This document shows, one piece after another, positions 7,693 through 15,590 of a stretch of DNA of 24,869 bases. Each line of letters begins with the position of its first letter. Position 1 is the first letter of the stretch. A program made the position numbers and the translations under genes. Under the pieces are notes generated by a model, which was not told where the DNA came from, did no database searches, and saw only the letters and a list, made by a program, of their open reading frames with translations. This DNA is from an uncultured Collinsella sp. Its GTDB lineage: Bacteria; Actinomycetota; Coriobacteriia; Coriobacteriales; Coriobacteriaceae. The DNA is taken from the NCBI GenBank assembly GCA_958403395.1, contig CATXXF010000029.1:1-24869 (forward strand), in the 5' to 3' direction.

Positions 7693-8541
7693 CTACACCG
7701 CAATGGGAATGTTCTTGACCTGCGGGCCGTGCTCATAGCCCTCGACGATGAGGTCGTCGGTCGTAAACGCATAGAAGTCATGCACGTCGGGATTCAGCGT
7801 TACCTTAGGCGCCGCAAACTGCGGACGCTCAATAAGCTCGCGGACGATATCGACGTGACGGTCGTAAATGTGAGCATCGGCGATCACGTGCAGCAGCTCG
7901 CCGGGAATCATATCGACCGACTGCGCAACCATCATGAGCAGAATGGCGTACTGGCACACATTCCAGTTGTTTGCGGCCAAAATGTCCTGGCTGCGCTGGT
8001 TGAGAATCATATTGAGTGTGGGCTTGTCGTCCTGCGGACGCTGCGTCACGTTATACGTCACGCTGTACGCGCACGGATACAGGTGCATCTCGGACAAGTC
8101 GCTGAACACATAGGTGTTCGTCATAATGCGTCGACTGTACGGTGTGTGTTTAAGATCGTACAGCACGCGGTCAATTTGGTCAAAGTCACCCTCGGCATAA
8201 TGGCTTTTCTGGCCAATCTGGTACCCGTAGGCCTTGCCGATGGAGCCGGTCTCGTCGGCCCACTCGTCCCAAATATGGCTGTTGAGGTCATGGACGTTAT
8301 TGGACTTCTTTTGATAGATCCACAGGATCTCGTCCATGGCGGACTTGAGCGCCGTACGACGCAGCGTAAGCGCGGGGAACTCCTCGCGCAGATCATAGCG
8401 CGCCGTGACGCCAAAGTTTTTAATGGTATAGGCAGGGGTGCCATCCTCCCACACCGGGCGGACCTTTTGGCCCTCGGTGGTGGTGCCATGGTCCAGAATG
8501 TCGCGGCACATGGTTACAAACTGTTGATCAGCCTTGCTCAT
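7693..8541 (-). CDS. thyA: Thymidylate synthase (ThyA, PCxY type)
   Basis: This enzyme methylates dUMP to dTMP using methylenetetrahydrofolate and produces dihydrofolate. The 282-residue protein has the dUMP-binding YSRRIM segment (Arg137-Arg138), the catalytic cysteine in LYPCAYSVTYNV (Cys157), NQRSQDILAANNWNVCQYA and HIYDRHVD. Most bacterial ThyA proteins have PCH at the active cysteine. Here it is PCAY, as in the divergent Bacillus subtilis ThyA type (TPCVYETQW), and IYQKKSNNVHDLN with HIWDEW also match that subgroup. The ATG at 8541 has GGAGGG 3 nt upstream. The frame extends 42 codons further upstream, but through the promoter, so that stretch is not coding. It is co-transcribed with folA from a clear promoter at 8603-8576. 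Confidence 0.95.
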   Translation of the reverse strand: MSKADQQFVTMCRDILDHGTTTEGQKVRPVWEDGTPAYTIKNFGVTARYDLREEFPALTLRRTALKSAMDEILWIYQKKSNNVHDLNSHIWDEWADETGSIGKAYGYQIGQKSHYAEGDFDQIDRVLYDLKHTPYSRRIMTNTYVFSDLSEMHLYPCAYSVTYNVTQRPQDDKPTLNMILNQRSQDILAANNWNVCQYAILLMMVAQSVDMIPGELLHVIADAHIYDRHVDIVRELIERPQFAAPKVTLNPDVHDFYAFTTDDLIVEGYEHGPQVKNIPIAV

Positions 8542-8575
8542 TGACCCTCCTGTCAGTCGCCTATAAGCGAGATTT

Positions 8576-8603
8576 ATTGTAGCCCAGGCGCGCGAGTGTC
8601 GAA
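8576..8603 (-). promoter_or_regulatory. thyA-folA promoter
   Basis: On the minus strand TTCGAC (8603-8598) and TACAAT (8581-8576) are separated by 16 bp, a good sigma-70 type match. The predicted transcript starts about 30 nt before the thyA ATG. The -35 box lies inside an 18-bp palindrome (8595-8612). Confidence 0.65.
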
Positions 8604-8612
8604 TTGGACACT
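8595..8612. promoter_or_regulatory. Palindrome over the thyA -35 box, putative operator
   Basis: The sequence AGTGTCgAATTgGACACT is self-complementary at 16 of 18 positions and covers the -35 hexamer of the thyA promoter. This is the classical position for a dimeric repressor. No terminator-like T-run follows and it lies upstream of the expected transcript, so an RNA hairpin role is unlikely. The protein that would bind is unknown. It differs from the TGACATATGTCA sites 70-150 bp away. Confidence 0.5.
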
Positions 8613-8678
8613 TAGTCCGGCACACGCAATGCACGGCAGCGCGGCTCCGCATGCGGCAACGAGGCATCTTAGCCTTTT

Positions 8679-8694
8679 TCTGACATATGACAGA
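8679..8694. promoter_or_regulatory. Upstream operator-like site of the DUF134 fusion gene
   Basis: TCTGACATATGACAGA is a 16-bp inverted repeat with one mismatched pair. It lies just upstream of the -35 box at 8701. The same motif recurs at 8732-8747, with centres 53 bp apart, about five helical turns. Confidence 0.6.
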
Positions 8695-8700
8695 AATGCC

Positions 8701-8728
8701 TTGCGCCCAACGACTAACGCGTTATCCT
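8701..8728 (+). promoter_or_regulatory. Probable promoter of the DUF134-NifX gene
   Basis: TTGCGC (8701-8706) and TATCCT (8723-8728) are spaced by 16 bp. They sit exactly between two copies of the TCTGACATATG(A/T)CAGA palindrome. The predicted start of transcription would fall within the downstream copy. Confidence 0.5.
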
Positions 8729-8731
8729 ATT

Positions 8732-8747
8732 GTTGACATATGTCAGA
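8732..8747. promoter_or_regulatory. Downstream operator-like site of the DUF134 fusion gene
   Basis: GTTGACATATGTCAGA contains the perfect 12-bp palindrome TGACATATGTCA. It lies at the expected transcription start, 4 bp from the AAGGAG ribosome binding site, where bound protein would block transcription. It matches the site at 8679-8694 at 13 of 16 positions. Confidence 0.65.
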
Positions 8748-8759
8748 TAAGGAGTGTGC

Positions 8760-9524
8760 ATGGCAGGAAGACGCGAAAAACTGCGCCGCGTCGGGATTAT
8801 CCCCGAATACCGCGGCTTTACCCCCGATGGCCTGGCCAGCGGTGATGCCATCGACATGACCGTCGACGAGCTTGAGGTGCTGCGCCTGTGCGACCTGGAA
8901 GGTCTCAACCAAGAGGCGGTCGCCCAGCAGATGGGCATCGCGCGCGCCACGGTGGCGGCTATTTGCAGCCGAGCACATCGTAAGGTGGCAAACGCGCTGG
9001 TCAACGGGCGAGCGCTCAGTATCGAGGGCGGCAATATCGCATACTCCCCCATCACCACGACAACGGCCGCATGGCCAGCAAAGGAGGTCAGCACCATGAG
9101 GGTGGCAACGACGTACGACAACGGCAACATCTTTATGCACTTTGGCCGCAGCGAACAGTTCAAGATCTACGACATCCAGGATGGCAAGGTGCTCAACGAG
9201 CAGGTCGTAGGCACCGGCGGCACCGGTCACGGCGCATTGGTGGGCCTGCTTACCAACGGTGGCGTTGACACGCTCATCTGCGGCGGTATCGGCGGAGGCG
9301 CCATCAACGCGCTCACCCAGGCCGGCATCACGGTCTATGCGGGCGCCCAGGGCAGCTGCGATGCCTGCGTCGAGGCCCTCATTGCCGGCACGCTCGCGCA
9401 GACCGGCGAGGCCACCTGCGGCTGCCATGTCCACGACCACGAGCACACCCATGAGCATGGCGAGTCCTGCGGCTGCCACGGCCATCACGACCACGACGGA
9501 CATGAGGGCTGCAGCTGCCACTAG
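8760..9524 (+). CDS. DUF134 DNA-binding domain fused to NifX/NifB-like domain with His/Cys-rich tail
   Basis: This 254-residue protein has three parts. Residues about 1-95 are a DUF134 domain with a sigma-70 region 4-like helix-turn-helix (TVDELEVLRLCDLEGLNQEAVAQQMGIARATV is split around 34-65). Residues 113 to about 215 are a dinitrogenase iron-molybdenum cofactor (NifX/NifB-type) domain with LICGGIGGGAINAL and AGITVYAG. Residues 220-254 are a tail with 12 His and 6 Cys in 35 positions, including three CxC units. The start at ATG 8760 has AAGGAG 5 nt upstream. A second strong Shine-Dalgarno sequence precedes Met113, so the second domain may also be made alone. Paired palindromes flank the promoter and suggest autoregulation. 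Inference: a metal-, Fe-S- or redox-responsive regulator. No nitrogenase genes are in view, so a nitrogen-fixation role is not implied. Confidence 0.85.
   Translation: MAGRREKLRRVGIIPEYRGFTPDGLASGDAIDMTVDELEVLRLCDLEGLNQEAVAQQMGIARATVAAICSRAHRKVANALVNGRALSIEGGNIAYSPITTTTAAWPAKEVSTMRVATTYDNGNIFMHFGRSEQFKIYDIQDGKVLNEQVVGTGGTGHGALVGLLTNGGVDTLICGGIGGGAINALTQAGITVYAGAQGSCDACVEALIAGTLAQTGEATCGCHVHDHEHTHEHGESCGCHGHHDHDGHEGCSCH
9080..9098 (+). promoter_or_regulatory. Strong internal ribosome binding site before Met113
   Basis: AAAGGAGGT (9080-9088) lies 7 nt before an in-frame ATG (9096-9098) at the linker between the DUF134 and NifX-like domains. It is a better Shine-Dalgarno sequence than that of the full-length start. 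Initiation here would yield a 142-residue NifX-like protein with the metal-binding tail. Confidence 0.6.
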
Positions 9525-9580
9525 CGGCAAGCACCTCGACGTCAACACGCTTCCGCGCGTGCGACAACCTGCGAACAAAC

Positions 9581-9620
9581 GGCGTAGGCCGCCTGGAGTA
9601 CCATCCAGGCGGCCTACGCC
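9581..9620. terminator. Long GC-rich hairpin between convergent genes
   Basis: A perfect 16-bp stem (9581-9596 with 9605-9620; arms GGCGTAGGCCGCCTGG and its complement) encloses an 8-nt loop. It is followed on the minus strand by GTTTGTT and on the plus strand by no T-run. It most likely ends the ffh transcript, 20 nt after the ffh stop codon, and may also stop the plus-strand gene. Confidence 0.7.
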
Positions 9621-9640
9621 ATACACGACTCAACCAGTCG

Positions 9641-11116
9641 TTACTTCTTATTGCGCATCTGCGCTTCCATCTGACGCAGCAGGTCCATATCGGACTTAGG
9701 ACCGCCCATTCCCAGGCCGCCCATGCCGCCCAGGCCCATGGCATCCAGACCAGGAATATTGGGCATGCGCATCTTTTTGCCCTTTTTGCCCTTCTTGCCC
9801 TTCTTGCCACCGGCCTGTGCCTGATTGGCCATCGAGCGCATGCGGCCCATCATCTTGTTCATCTCGCCCCACTGCTTCATAAGGCTATTGACCTCGGTGG
9901 GAGTCACGCCGGCGCCCTTGGCGATACGGGCGCGGCGCTGGCCGTTGATGATGGAGGGACGCAGGCGCTCCTCCTTGGTCATCGACATGATGATGGCCTC
10001 GTTCTTGTCGAAGATGCCCTCGTCCAAATTGCCGCCCATCTGGTTGAGCGCGCGCTGGCCGCCGGGGAGCATACCCAGGATGCCCTTCATGCCGCCCATC
10101 TTCTTGACAGCCTTCATCTGGTCGAGCATGTCGTTCATGGTAAAGCCCTCGCGCAGCATACGCTCGGCAGCCTCGAGCTGCTCGGCGTCGGCCGCCTCCT
10201 GGGCCTTCTCGATGATGCCGACAACATCGCCCATGCCCAAGATTCGCTTGGCCATTCGGTCGGGATAGAACGGCTCCAGCGAATCGGGCTTCTCGCCCAT
10301 GCTCACGAACTTGATGGGCTTGCCGGTCACCTGGCGCACGGAAAGCGCGCCGCCGCCACGGGCATCGCCGTCGAGCTTGGAGATGATCACGCCGTCAAAG
10401 TCGGTGCGCTCGGCGAAGGTCGAGACGACGTTGACGATATCCTGGCCGGTCATGGCATCGACGACCATCAGCACCTGATCGGGCTTGACGGCCTTCTTGA
10501 TATCCACGGCCTCCTGCATCATCTGCTCGTCGATCTGCAGACGACCGGCGGTATCGACGATGACTACATCGCGCAGGTGGTCGACTGCCTCCTGGATGGC
10601 ACCCTTGGCGATATCGACCGGGTGCTCGCCGTCGCCGCGGAAGACCGGCACGCCGATCTCTCCACCGAGTGTGGCCAGCTGGTCGGCAGCGGCGGGACGG
10701 TAGACGTCGCACGCGGCGAGCAGCGGCGAGCGGCCCTGCTTCTTGAGCTGGTAGGCCAGCTTTACGGCCGCCGTGGTCTTACCGGAGCCCTGCAGGCCCA
10801 CGAGCATGATGACATTGGGAATGCGGTTGCTAAAGACGAGCTTGCTCTCGGTGGAGCCGAGCATCTCGGTGAGCTCGTCGAGCACGATCTTGACGACGTT
10901 TTGCGCCGGCGACAGTGACTCCATGACCTCGGCGGTCATGCAGCGCTCCTTGGTCTTGGCGACGAACTCCTTGACGACCTTGAAGTTGACGTCGGCCTCG
11001 AGTAGCGCCATGCGAATGTCGCGCATGGCCGAGGTAATGTCGGCCTCGGTCAGCTTACCCTTGCCACGCAGGCGGTCAAATGTGTCGTTGAGGCGATCGC
11101 TCAGGGAATCAAACAC
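9641..11116 (-). CDS. ffh: Signal recognition particle protein Ffh (SRP54)
   Basis: Ffh binds SRP RNA and the signal sequences of emerging membrane and secreted proteins. It then docks with FtsY at the membrane, and both GTPases hydrolyse GTP. The 491-residue protein has the N domain (1-90), the G1 loop GLQGSGKT (107-114), DTAGRLQID, SKLDGDARGGGA and a methionine-rich M domain from about 325. The M domain includes the RNA-binding stretch SIINGQRRARIAKGAG. The C-terminus is unusual in composition: a lysine/glycine run (KKGKKGKKGKK) and then glycine/methionine-rich repeats, a feature of many actinobacterial Ffh tails. The start is GTG 11116, with AAGGAG 6 nt upstream. It follows ftsY by 10 nt. 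The small ylxM gene that often precedes ffh in Firmicutes is absent. Confidence 0.97.
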   Translation of the reverse strand: MFDSLSDRLNDTFDRLRGKGKLTEADITSAMRDIRMALLEADVNFKVVKEFVAKTKERCMTAEVMESLSPAQNVVKIVLDELTEMLGSTESKLVFSNRIPNVIMLVGLQGSGKTTAAVKLAYQLKKQGRSPLLAACDVYRPAAADQLATLGGEIGVPVFRGDGEHPVDIAKGAIQEAVDHLRDVVIVDTAGRLQIDEQMMQEAVDIKKAVKPDQVLMVVDAMTGQDIVNVVSTFAERTDFDGVIISKLDGDARGGGALSVRQVTGKPIKFVSMGEKPDSLEPFYPDRMAKRILGMGDVVGIIEKAQEAADAEQLEAAERMLREGFTMNDMLDQMKAVKKMGGMKGILGMLPGGQRALNQMGGNLDEGIFDKNEAIIMSMTKEERLRPSIINGQRRARIAKGAGVTPTEVNSLMKQWGEMNKMMGRMRSMANQAQAGGKKGKKGKKGKKMRMPNIPGLDAMGLGGMGGLGMGGPKSDMDLLRQMEAQMRNKK

Positions 11117-11126
11117 TGGTTACTCC

Positions 11127-12044
11127 TTAGTTGGACTCGCCCACCAGGGCGCGGCAAAAATCTTTGGCATTGAACTCCTGCAGGTCATCGACCTGCTCGC
11201 CCACGCCGATGCGCAGGATGGGAAGCTTGAGCTTCTCGGCCACGGCCATGGCGATACCGCCCTTTGCCGTGCCGTCGAGCTTTGTCATGATAATACCGTC
11301 CAGACCCAGCGCCTCGTTAAACTCGAGCGCCTGGTTGAGGCCGTTTTGGCCCGTTGCGGCATCGATCACGAGCACGACATAGACGGGCATGGGGCCGGCG
11401 GCCATATTGGCGGCGCGCTTACGGGTCACATTGACCACCTTGGCAAGCTCGCGCATGAGCTCGGGGCTCGTGTGCAGACGACCGGCGGTATCGATGAGCA
11501 CCAGGTCGCTGCCGCGCTTGTCGGCCTCGTCGAGCACGTCGTAGCAAACACTTGCCGGGTCGGAGCCGCGGTCGCGCTTGATGACGGGGACGCCAGCTCG
11601 CTGGCCCCACACATCGAGCTGCTCGATAGCTGCAGCGCGGAAGGTATCGGCCGAACCGATCACGACGTTCTTGCCGCGGGCGGCCATGGCGCTCGCGATC
11701 TTACCGACCGTCGTGGTCTTGCCGGCACCGTTAATGCCCACAAACAGCACGCAGCTCGGCGTATCGGAGAACGGATCGCGCTCGATGGGCACAAAGTGCT
11801 GCTCAAGCTGCTCGGCCAGGGCGCGACGGAGTTGCGGGGCGGTCTTGAGGTTCTTCTTAGCCGCGGCATCACGCAGGTCATCGGAGACCTTTATGGCGAC
11901 CTCGGCGCCCATGTCACCCATGACGAGGGTGTCCTCAAGGTCCTCCCAAAAATCCTCGTCGACCTCGCCGCCAAAGTAAAAGACCTCGTTGAGGGCCTCG
12001 CGACTGCGCTCAAGTCCGCGCGAGAGAGCATCGAAGAATCCCAT
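11127..12044 (-). CDS. ftsY: Signal recognition particle receptor FtsY
   Basis: FtsY is the membrane-associated SRP receptor GTPase and the partner of Ffh encoded just downstream. The 305-residue protein consists of the N and G domains only: N domain to about 95, G1 GINGAGKTT (about 103-111), DTFRAAAIEQL, DTAGRLHTS, TKLDGTAKGG and a C-terminal GVGEQVDDLQEF. The long acidic N-terminal A domain of Escherichia coli FtsY is missing. Short forms of this kind are normal in many Gram-positive bacteria and attach by an N-terminal amphipathic helix; FFDALSRGLERSREAL fits this. The ATG overlaps the smc stop codon by one base (TAATG), so translation is coupled to smc. Confidence 0.97.
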   Translation of the reverse strand: MGFFDALSRGLERSREALNEVFYFGGEVDEDFWEDLEDTLVMGDMGAEVAIKVSDDLRDAAAKKNLKTAPQLRRALAEQLEQHFVPIERDPFSDTPSCVLFVGINGAGKTTTVGKIASAMAARGKNVVIGSADTFRAAAIEQLDVWGQRAGVPVIKRDRGSDPASVCYDVLDEADKRGSDLVLIDTAGRLHTSPELMRELAKVVNVTRKRAANMAAGPMPVYVVLVIDAATGQNGLNQALEFNEALGLDGIIMTKLDGTAKGGIAMAVAEKLKLPILRIGVGEQVDDLQEFNAKDFCRALVGESN

Positions 12045-15000
12045 TATGCATTCACGACCTTTCCGGTTTCGCGATCGAGTTTTTGCGAGACGACGCGACT
12101 GACGCCGTCGGCTTGCATCGAGACGCCATAGAGGACGTCAGCGTCCTCCATAGTACGGCGCTGATGCGAAATGACCAAGAGCTGCGTATCGGAACGCAAC
12201 ACATCGAGCGCGCCGATGAGCTTGGACAGGTTGGCGTCATCGAGTGCCGCCTCGACCTCGTCCAGCACATAGAACGGCACCGTGCGCGTGCGGTACACAG
12301 CAAAGAGGAGGGCGAGCGCCGTCAGGCTCTTCTCGCCGCCCGACATGAGCATCATCTTGGTGATGCGCTTGCCGCGCGGCTGCGCCACGACCTCGATACC
12401 CGTCTCGGCAGGATGCTCGGGATCGGTCATCTCCAGATGAGCCTGGCCGCCCGGGAAGAGCATAGCGAAGATCTCGCGGAAGTTCGCGTCGACCTTCTCA
12501 AACGTCACCAGGAACGCCTTGCGCATCTTGCGATCAATGGCCACCGTGATCTTGGTGAGCGCCTTGCGTGCGCTCTCCAGATCGGCCAGCTGCTCCTCGA
12601 TGTAGTCGGCGCGGCGCTTGAGCTGCTCGTACTCCTCCATGGCAACTTGGTTAACGGGACCAAGGTTGTTGATCTGGCGCACAAGCTGGTTGAGTTCGCG
12701 CTCGGCGGCATCGCGGTCCGTGGGCGCCGGAAGCATGAGCGCTTCCTCGAGCACCGTCGTGCCATCGGCGGTAATGGCCTTGATGGCAGCCTCGACCTGC
12801 ACCTCGAGCTTGCCACGCGCGACCTTGAACTCGTTTTGCGTCGCCGTGGCGGCATCAACCCGCTCCTTGGCACGGGAGACCTCGGCCTTGGCATCCTCGA
12901 TGGTCTTCTTGAGCGAAGCGGAGTCCGCCTCCTCCAGAGAGGCCTGGTCACGCAGGCGCGCTGCCCAATCCGACGCGCGTTCCAACAGGGCAGAATAGCG
13001 TTCGTGCATGGGATCGACGCGCAGGCGCAGCAGCTCGAGCGAGCGCGAGGCCTGGCGTGTTCCGCGGATACGACGGTCGATGCCCTCAAGACGATGCTCC
13101 AGGTCGGGCACGCGGCCCTTCAGCGAACGCAGGCGTTCGCTCGTCTGGGCCAGGCGCACCTTGGCATCGGCGAGCTTGCCGGCAGCCTCGGAATCGTCAC
13201 GGCGAACGCGATCGAGTTCGTCGTTGGCCTCGGCAATCTGCAAGCCCAGATCGCTTGTCTGCGCGCGGGCCTCGTCACGCGAACGGGTGAGCTCGTCAAC
13301 GCGCGGGCGCGCAGCGCGAACGGCTTCGGAGGCCTGCTCGCGGCGCTTGGAGATGCGCACGCGCTCGACCTCGGCATTGTTGGCGCTTTGCTCCAAGCGG
13401 CCGATCTCGGAGAGCAACGAGCGGCGCTCGCCCTCAAGACGGGCGATCTCGCCGGCGGCATCGCCCTCAGCGGCACGCGCTTCCTCAACGGCCGCATTGG
13501 CCTCGACGACCTGATCCGACACATGCTCAAACACGGCAACCAGATCGGGCTCCAAGCCCTCCAGCTCGCGAATGCGACGCTTGCGCTCCAGAGCACCCGA
13601 CGCCTCGCCGGCATCGAGGCCCACGCGCACAAGGCCGCCACAGCTTACGCGGGCGCCATCGGGGGTCACATAGGTCACACCGTCAACGACAGGCGCAGCC
13701 AGCGCGGCGGCCAAGTCATCGACCACGTAATAGCCGCCGAGCAGCGCCTCGACGACGGGTCCGTAGCCTGCGCGCACGGACAGACGATCAACCAGACGGG
13801 TACCGGCAGCGCCCTCGGCGGCAGCAGAGCCACTCACGCCGCGCGCCACCAGCAGCGCCTCACCCGAGGCCTTCTTCTGGTCCAGAGCGGAACGACCGGC
13901 ACGCTCAAGCGCGGACGTATCGTCGAACAGCAGCGCATCGATATCGCCGGCAAGTAGTTGCTCCACCAGGCCCTCAAGCTCGCGCGGGGCCTCGAGCACG
14001 TCGCCCAGACGACCCGAGACATCGTCGCCCAGCGCACCCACCAGACGGCTCACGAGCGGCGAGCTGTCGGCCATGCGGGCATCGAGTTTCTTTTGGCTGG
14101 AAAGCTCCGAGCGCACCTCGGACAACTTGTTGCGCGCCTCGCTCTCGCGGGCACGCAGGTCCTTCAGGGCTGCACGGGCGACCTCGGTGGCCTCACGCGC
14201 ATCGGCCTGGGCCCGGCGCGCTTCCTCAAGAGCGCCCTCAAGCTCCTCGGCGCGGTCGCGACGGCTCTCGAGCGAGGCCGTGACCTCCTCGAGCTGCTCG
14301 TCAATCTGCTCCAGGCGCGAGGCATACATGTTGTCCTCGACCTCGGCATTGCTCAAGGAATCCTTCACCTTGGCGAGCTCGAGCGCGGCGTTATCGGCCA
14401 CGCGCTGCACATCGCGTTGCTCTCGCGTAAGCTGCGAAATCTGATTGTCGAGCGCCACGCGCCGCTCGTGGAGCTCAGCGGCGGCAGGACCAGCGGCGTC
14501 AACGTCCTCCTGGGCTTGCATATGCGCACCGGTCACTTCCTCAAGCTGCGCACGCGCGTCCTCGAGCTCCTCGACCACGCGACGACGCTGATGCTCGGAG
14601 CTCGAAATCTGACCGCGCATGTCAGACAGGCGCGACACCATGTTGTGGCCCTTTTCCTCGAGCAGGCGCATGTCGGAGTTAATGCGGCCGACCACATCTT
14701 GCATATGACGGCGTTGCTCGCCCAGGTCGCCCACAAACAGGCCCTTTTCCTCAAGCATAACCTGGAGCTTCTCGAGCTCGCGCTCCTTTTCGCTCATGCG
14801 GTACTGCGCAAGCTCCAGCTCGGCAGCACCTTCCTTGGAGCGGCTCTCCAGGTCGTTCCACTGCGACTGCAGCGAACGAAGCTCATCGACAGCCAGCATC
14901 TGCGTAAGCTCGTTCGCGCGCGAGGACAGCTCTTTGTACTTGCGCGCGCGATCGACCTGACGCTCCAGCGGTCGCAGCTGACGGGCGATTTCCTTATTGA

Positions 15001-15580
15001 TGTCACGGGCACGCGTCAGGTGCTCGTCCATCGACTTAATCTTTTTGAGCGCACGCTCCTTGCGGCGCTTGTGCTTGGAAATGCCGGCGGCCTCCTCGAT
15101 GAGGGCGCGACGCTCCTCGGGGCGGCTCTGCAAAATGGCGTCGAGCTTGCCCTGGCTGATGATGGAATGCGTATCCTTGCCTAGGCCCGAATCGTGCAGG
15201 ATGTCCTGAATGTCCATCAGGCGGCACGGACTCGAGTTGATGAGGTACTCGCTTTCGCCCGAGCGATACATACGACGGGTGATGGCGACCTCGTCAAAAT
15301 CGACGGGCAGCATATGGTCCGAGTTATCGAGCACCAGCGTGACCTCGGCGACACCCACCGGCTTGCGCGCTGACGAGCCCGAGAAGATGACATCCTCCAT
15401 GGCCTGGCCGCGCAGCTGCTTAGCGCTCTGCTCGCCCAGAACCCACAGAATCGAGTCGGAGATGTTCGATTTTCCCGAGCCGTTGGGACCGACGATGACG
15501 GTCAGGCCCGGCTCAAACGTCATATGGGCGCGGTCGGCAAACGACTTGAACCCTTTGAGCGTGAGGGACTTGAGATACAC
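12044..15580 (-). CDS. smc: Chromosome segregation protein SMC
   Basis: SMC is the ATPase core of the bacterial condensin that organises and separates sister chromosomes, normally together with ScpA and ScpB (not in this window). The 1178-residue protein has Walker A GPNGSGKS (31-38) after the conserved LKGFKSFAD. A long coiled coil follows, then a hinge around 500-680 and a second coiled coil. The ABC signature LMSGGEKS (about 1078-1085) and Walker B FYVLDEVEAALDD (about 1103-1115) close the head. Length is normal and no break is seen. The start is GTG 15580, with GAGG about 4 nt upstream. The rnc stop lies 10 nt before it. The order rnc-smc-ftsY is the classical Gram-positive arrangement. 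Confidence 0.97.
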   Translation of the reverse strand: MYLKSLTLKGFKSFADRAHMTFEPGLTVIVGPNGSGKSNISDSILWVLGEQSAKQLRGQAMEDVIFSGSSARKPVGVAEVTLVLDNSDHMLPVDFDEVAITRRMYRSGESEYLINSSPCRLMDIQDILHDSGLGKDTHSIISQGKLDAILQSRPEERRALIEEAAGISKHKRRKERALKKIKSMDEHLTRARDINKEIARQLRPLERQVDRARKYKELSSRANELTQMLAVDELRSLQSQWNDLESRSKEGAAELELAQYRMSEKERELEKLQVMLEEKGLFVGDLGEQRRHMQDVVGRINSDMRLLEEKGHNMVSRLSDMRGQISSSEHQRRRVVEELEDARAQLEEVTGAHMQAQEDVDAAGPAAAELHERRVALDNQISQLTREQRDVQRVADNAALELAKVKDSLSNAEVEDNMYASRLEQIDEQLEEVTASLESRRDRAEELEGALEEARRAQADAREATEVARAALKDLRARESEARNKLSEVRSELSSQKKLDARMADSSPLVSRLVGALGDDVSGRLGDVLEAPRELEGLVEQLLAGDIDALLFDDTSALERAGRSALDQKKASGEALLVARGVSGSAAAEGAAGTRLVDRLSVRAGYGPVVEALLGGYYVVDDLAAALAAPVVDGVTYVTPDGARVSCGGLVRVGLDAGEASGALERKRRIRELEGLEPDLVAVFEHVSDQVVEANAAVEEARAAEGDAAGEIARLEGERRSLLSEIGRLEQSANNAEVERVRISKRREQASEAVRAARPRVDELTRSRDEARAQTSDLGLQIAEANDELDRVRRDDSEAAGKLADAKVRLAQTSERLRSLKGRVPDLEHRLEGIDRRIRGTRQASRSLELLRLRVDPMHERYSALLERASDWAARLRDQASLEEADSASLKKTIEDAKAEVSRAKERVDAATATQNEFKVARGKLEVQVEAAIKAITADGTTVLEEALMLPAPTDRDAAERELNQLVRQINNLGPVNQVAMEEYEQLKRRADYIEEQLADLESARKALTKITVAIDRKMRKAFLVTFEKVDANFREIFAMLFPGGQAHLEMTDPEHPAETGIEVVAQPRGKRITKMMLMSGGEKSLTALALLFAVYRTRTVPFYVLDEVEAALDDANLSKLIGALDVLRSDTQLLVISHQRRTMEDADVLYGVSMQADGVSRVVSQKLDRETGKVVNA

Positions 15581-15590
15581 GGTTCCTCGC

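Noticed and set aside
8542..8667. 42-codon upstream extension of thyA
   Set aside because: It covers the TACAAT/TTCGAC promoter and lacks a ribosome binding site, while the ATG at 8541 has GGAGGG directly upstream.
8760..9524. Nitrogen-fixation function for the NifX-like protein
   Set aside because: No nif structural or assembly gene is present. NifX/NifB-type domains occur widely in anaerobes without nitrogenase, so only the fold is claimed.
8727..9626. Minus-strand frame of 299 codons opposite the DUF134-NifX gene
   Set aside because: It runs through the operator region and the His/Cys tail in reverse and shows no protein family pattern. The plus strand has a good ribosome binding site and known domains.
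9745..9815. Lys/Gly and Gly/Met repeats at the end of ffh as a possible repeat element
   Set aside because: They are in frame with the C-terminal tail of Ffh and are a known kind of low-complexity extension in this family. Nothing points to a mobile repeat.
12083..15184. Two long plus-strand frames (624 and 408 codons) opposite smc
   Set aside because: They mirror the coiled-coil codons of SMC. Their repeated Arg/Ala/Leu/Gln composition is a by-product, with no start signals.
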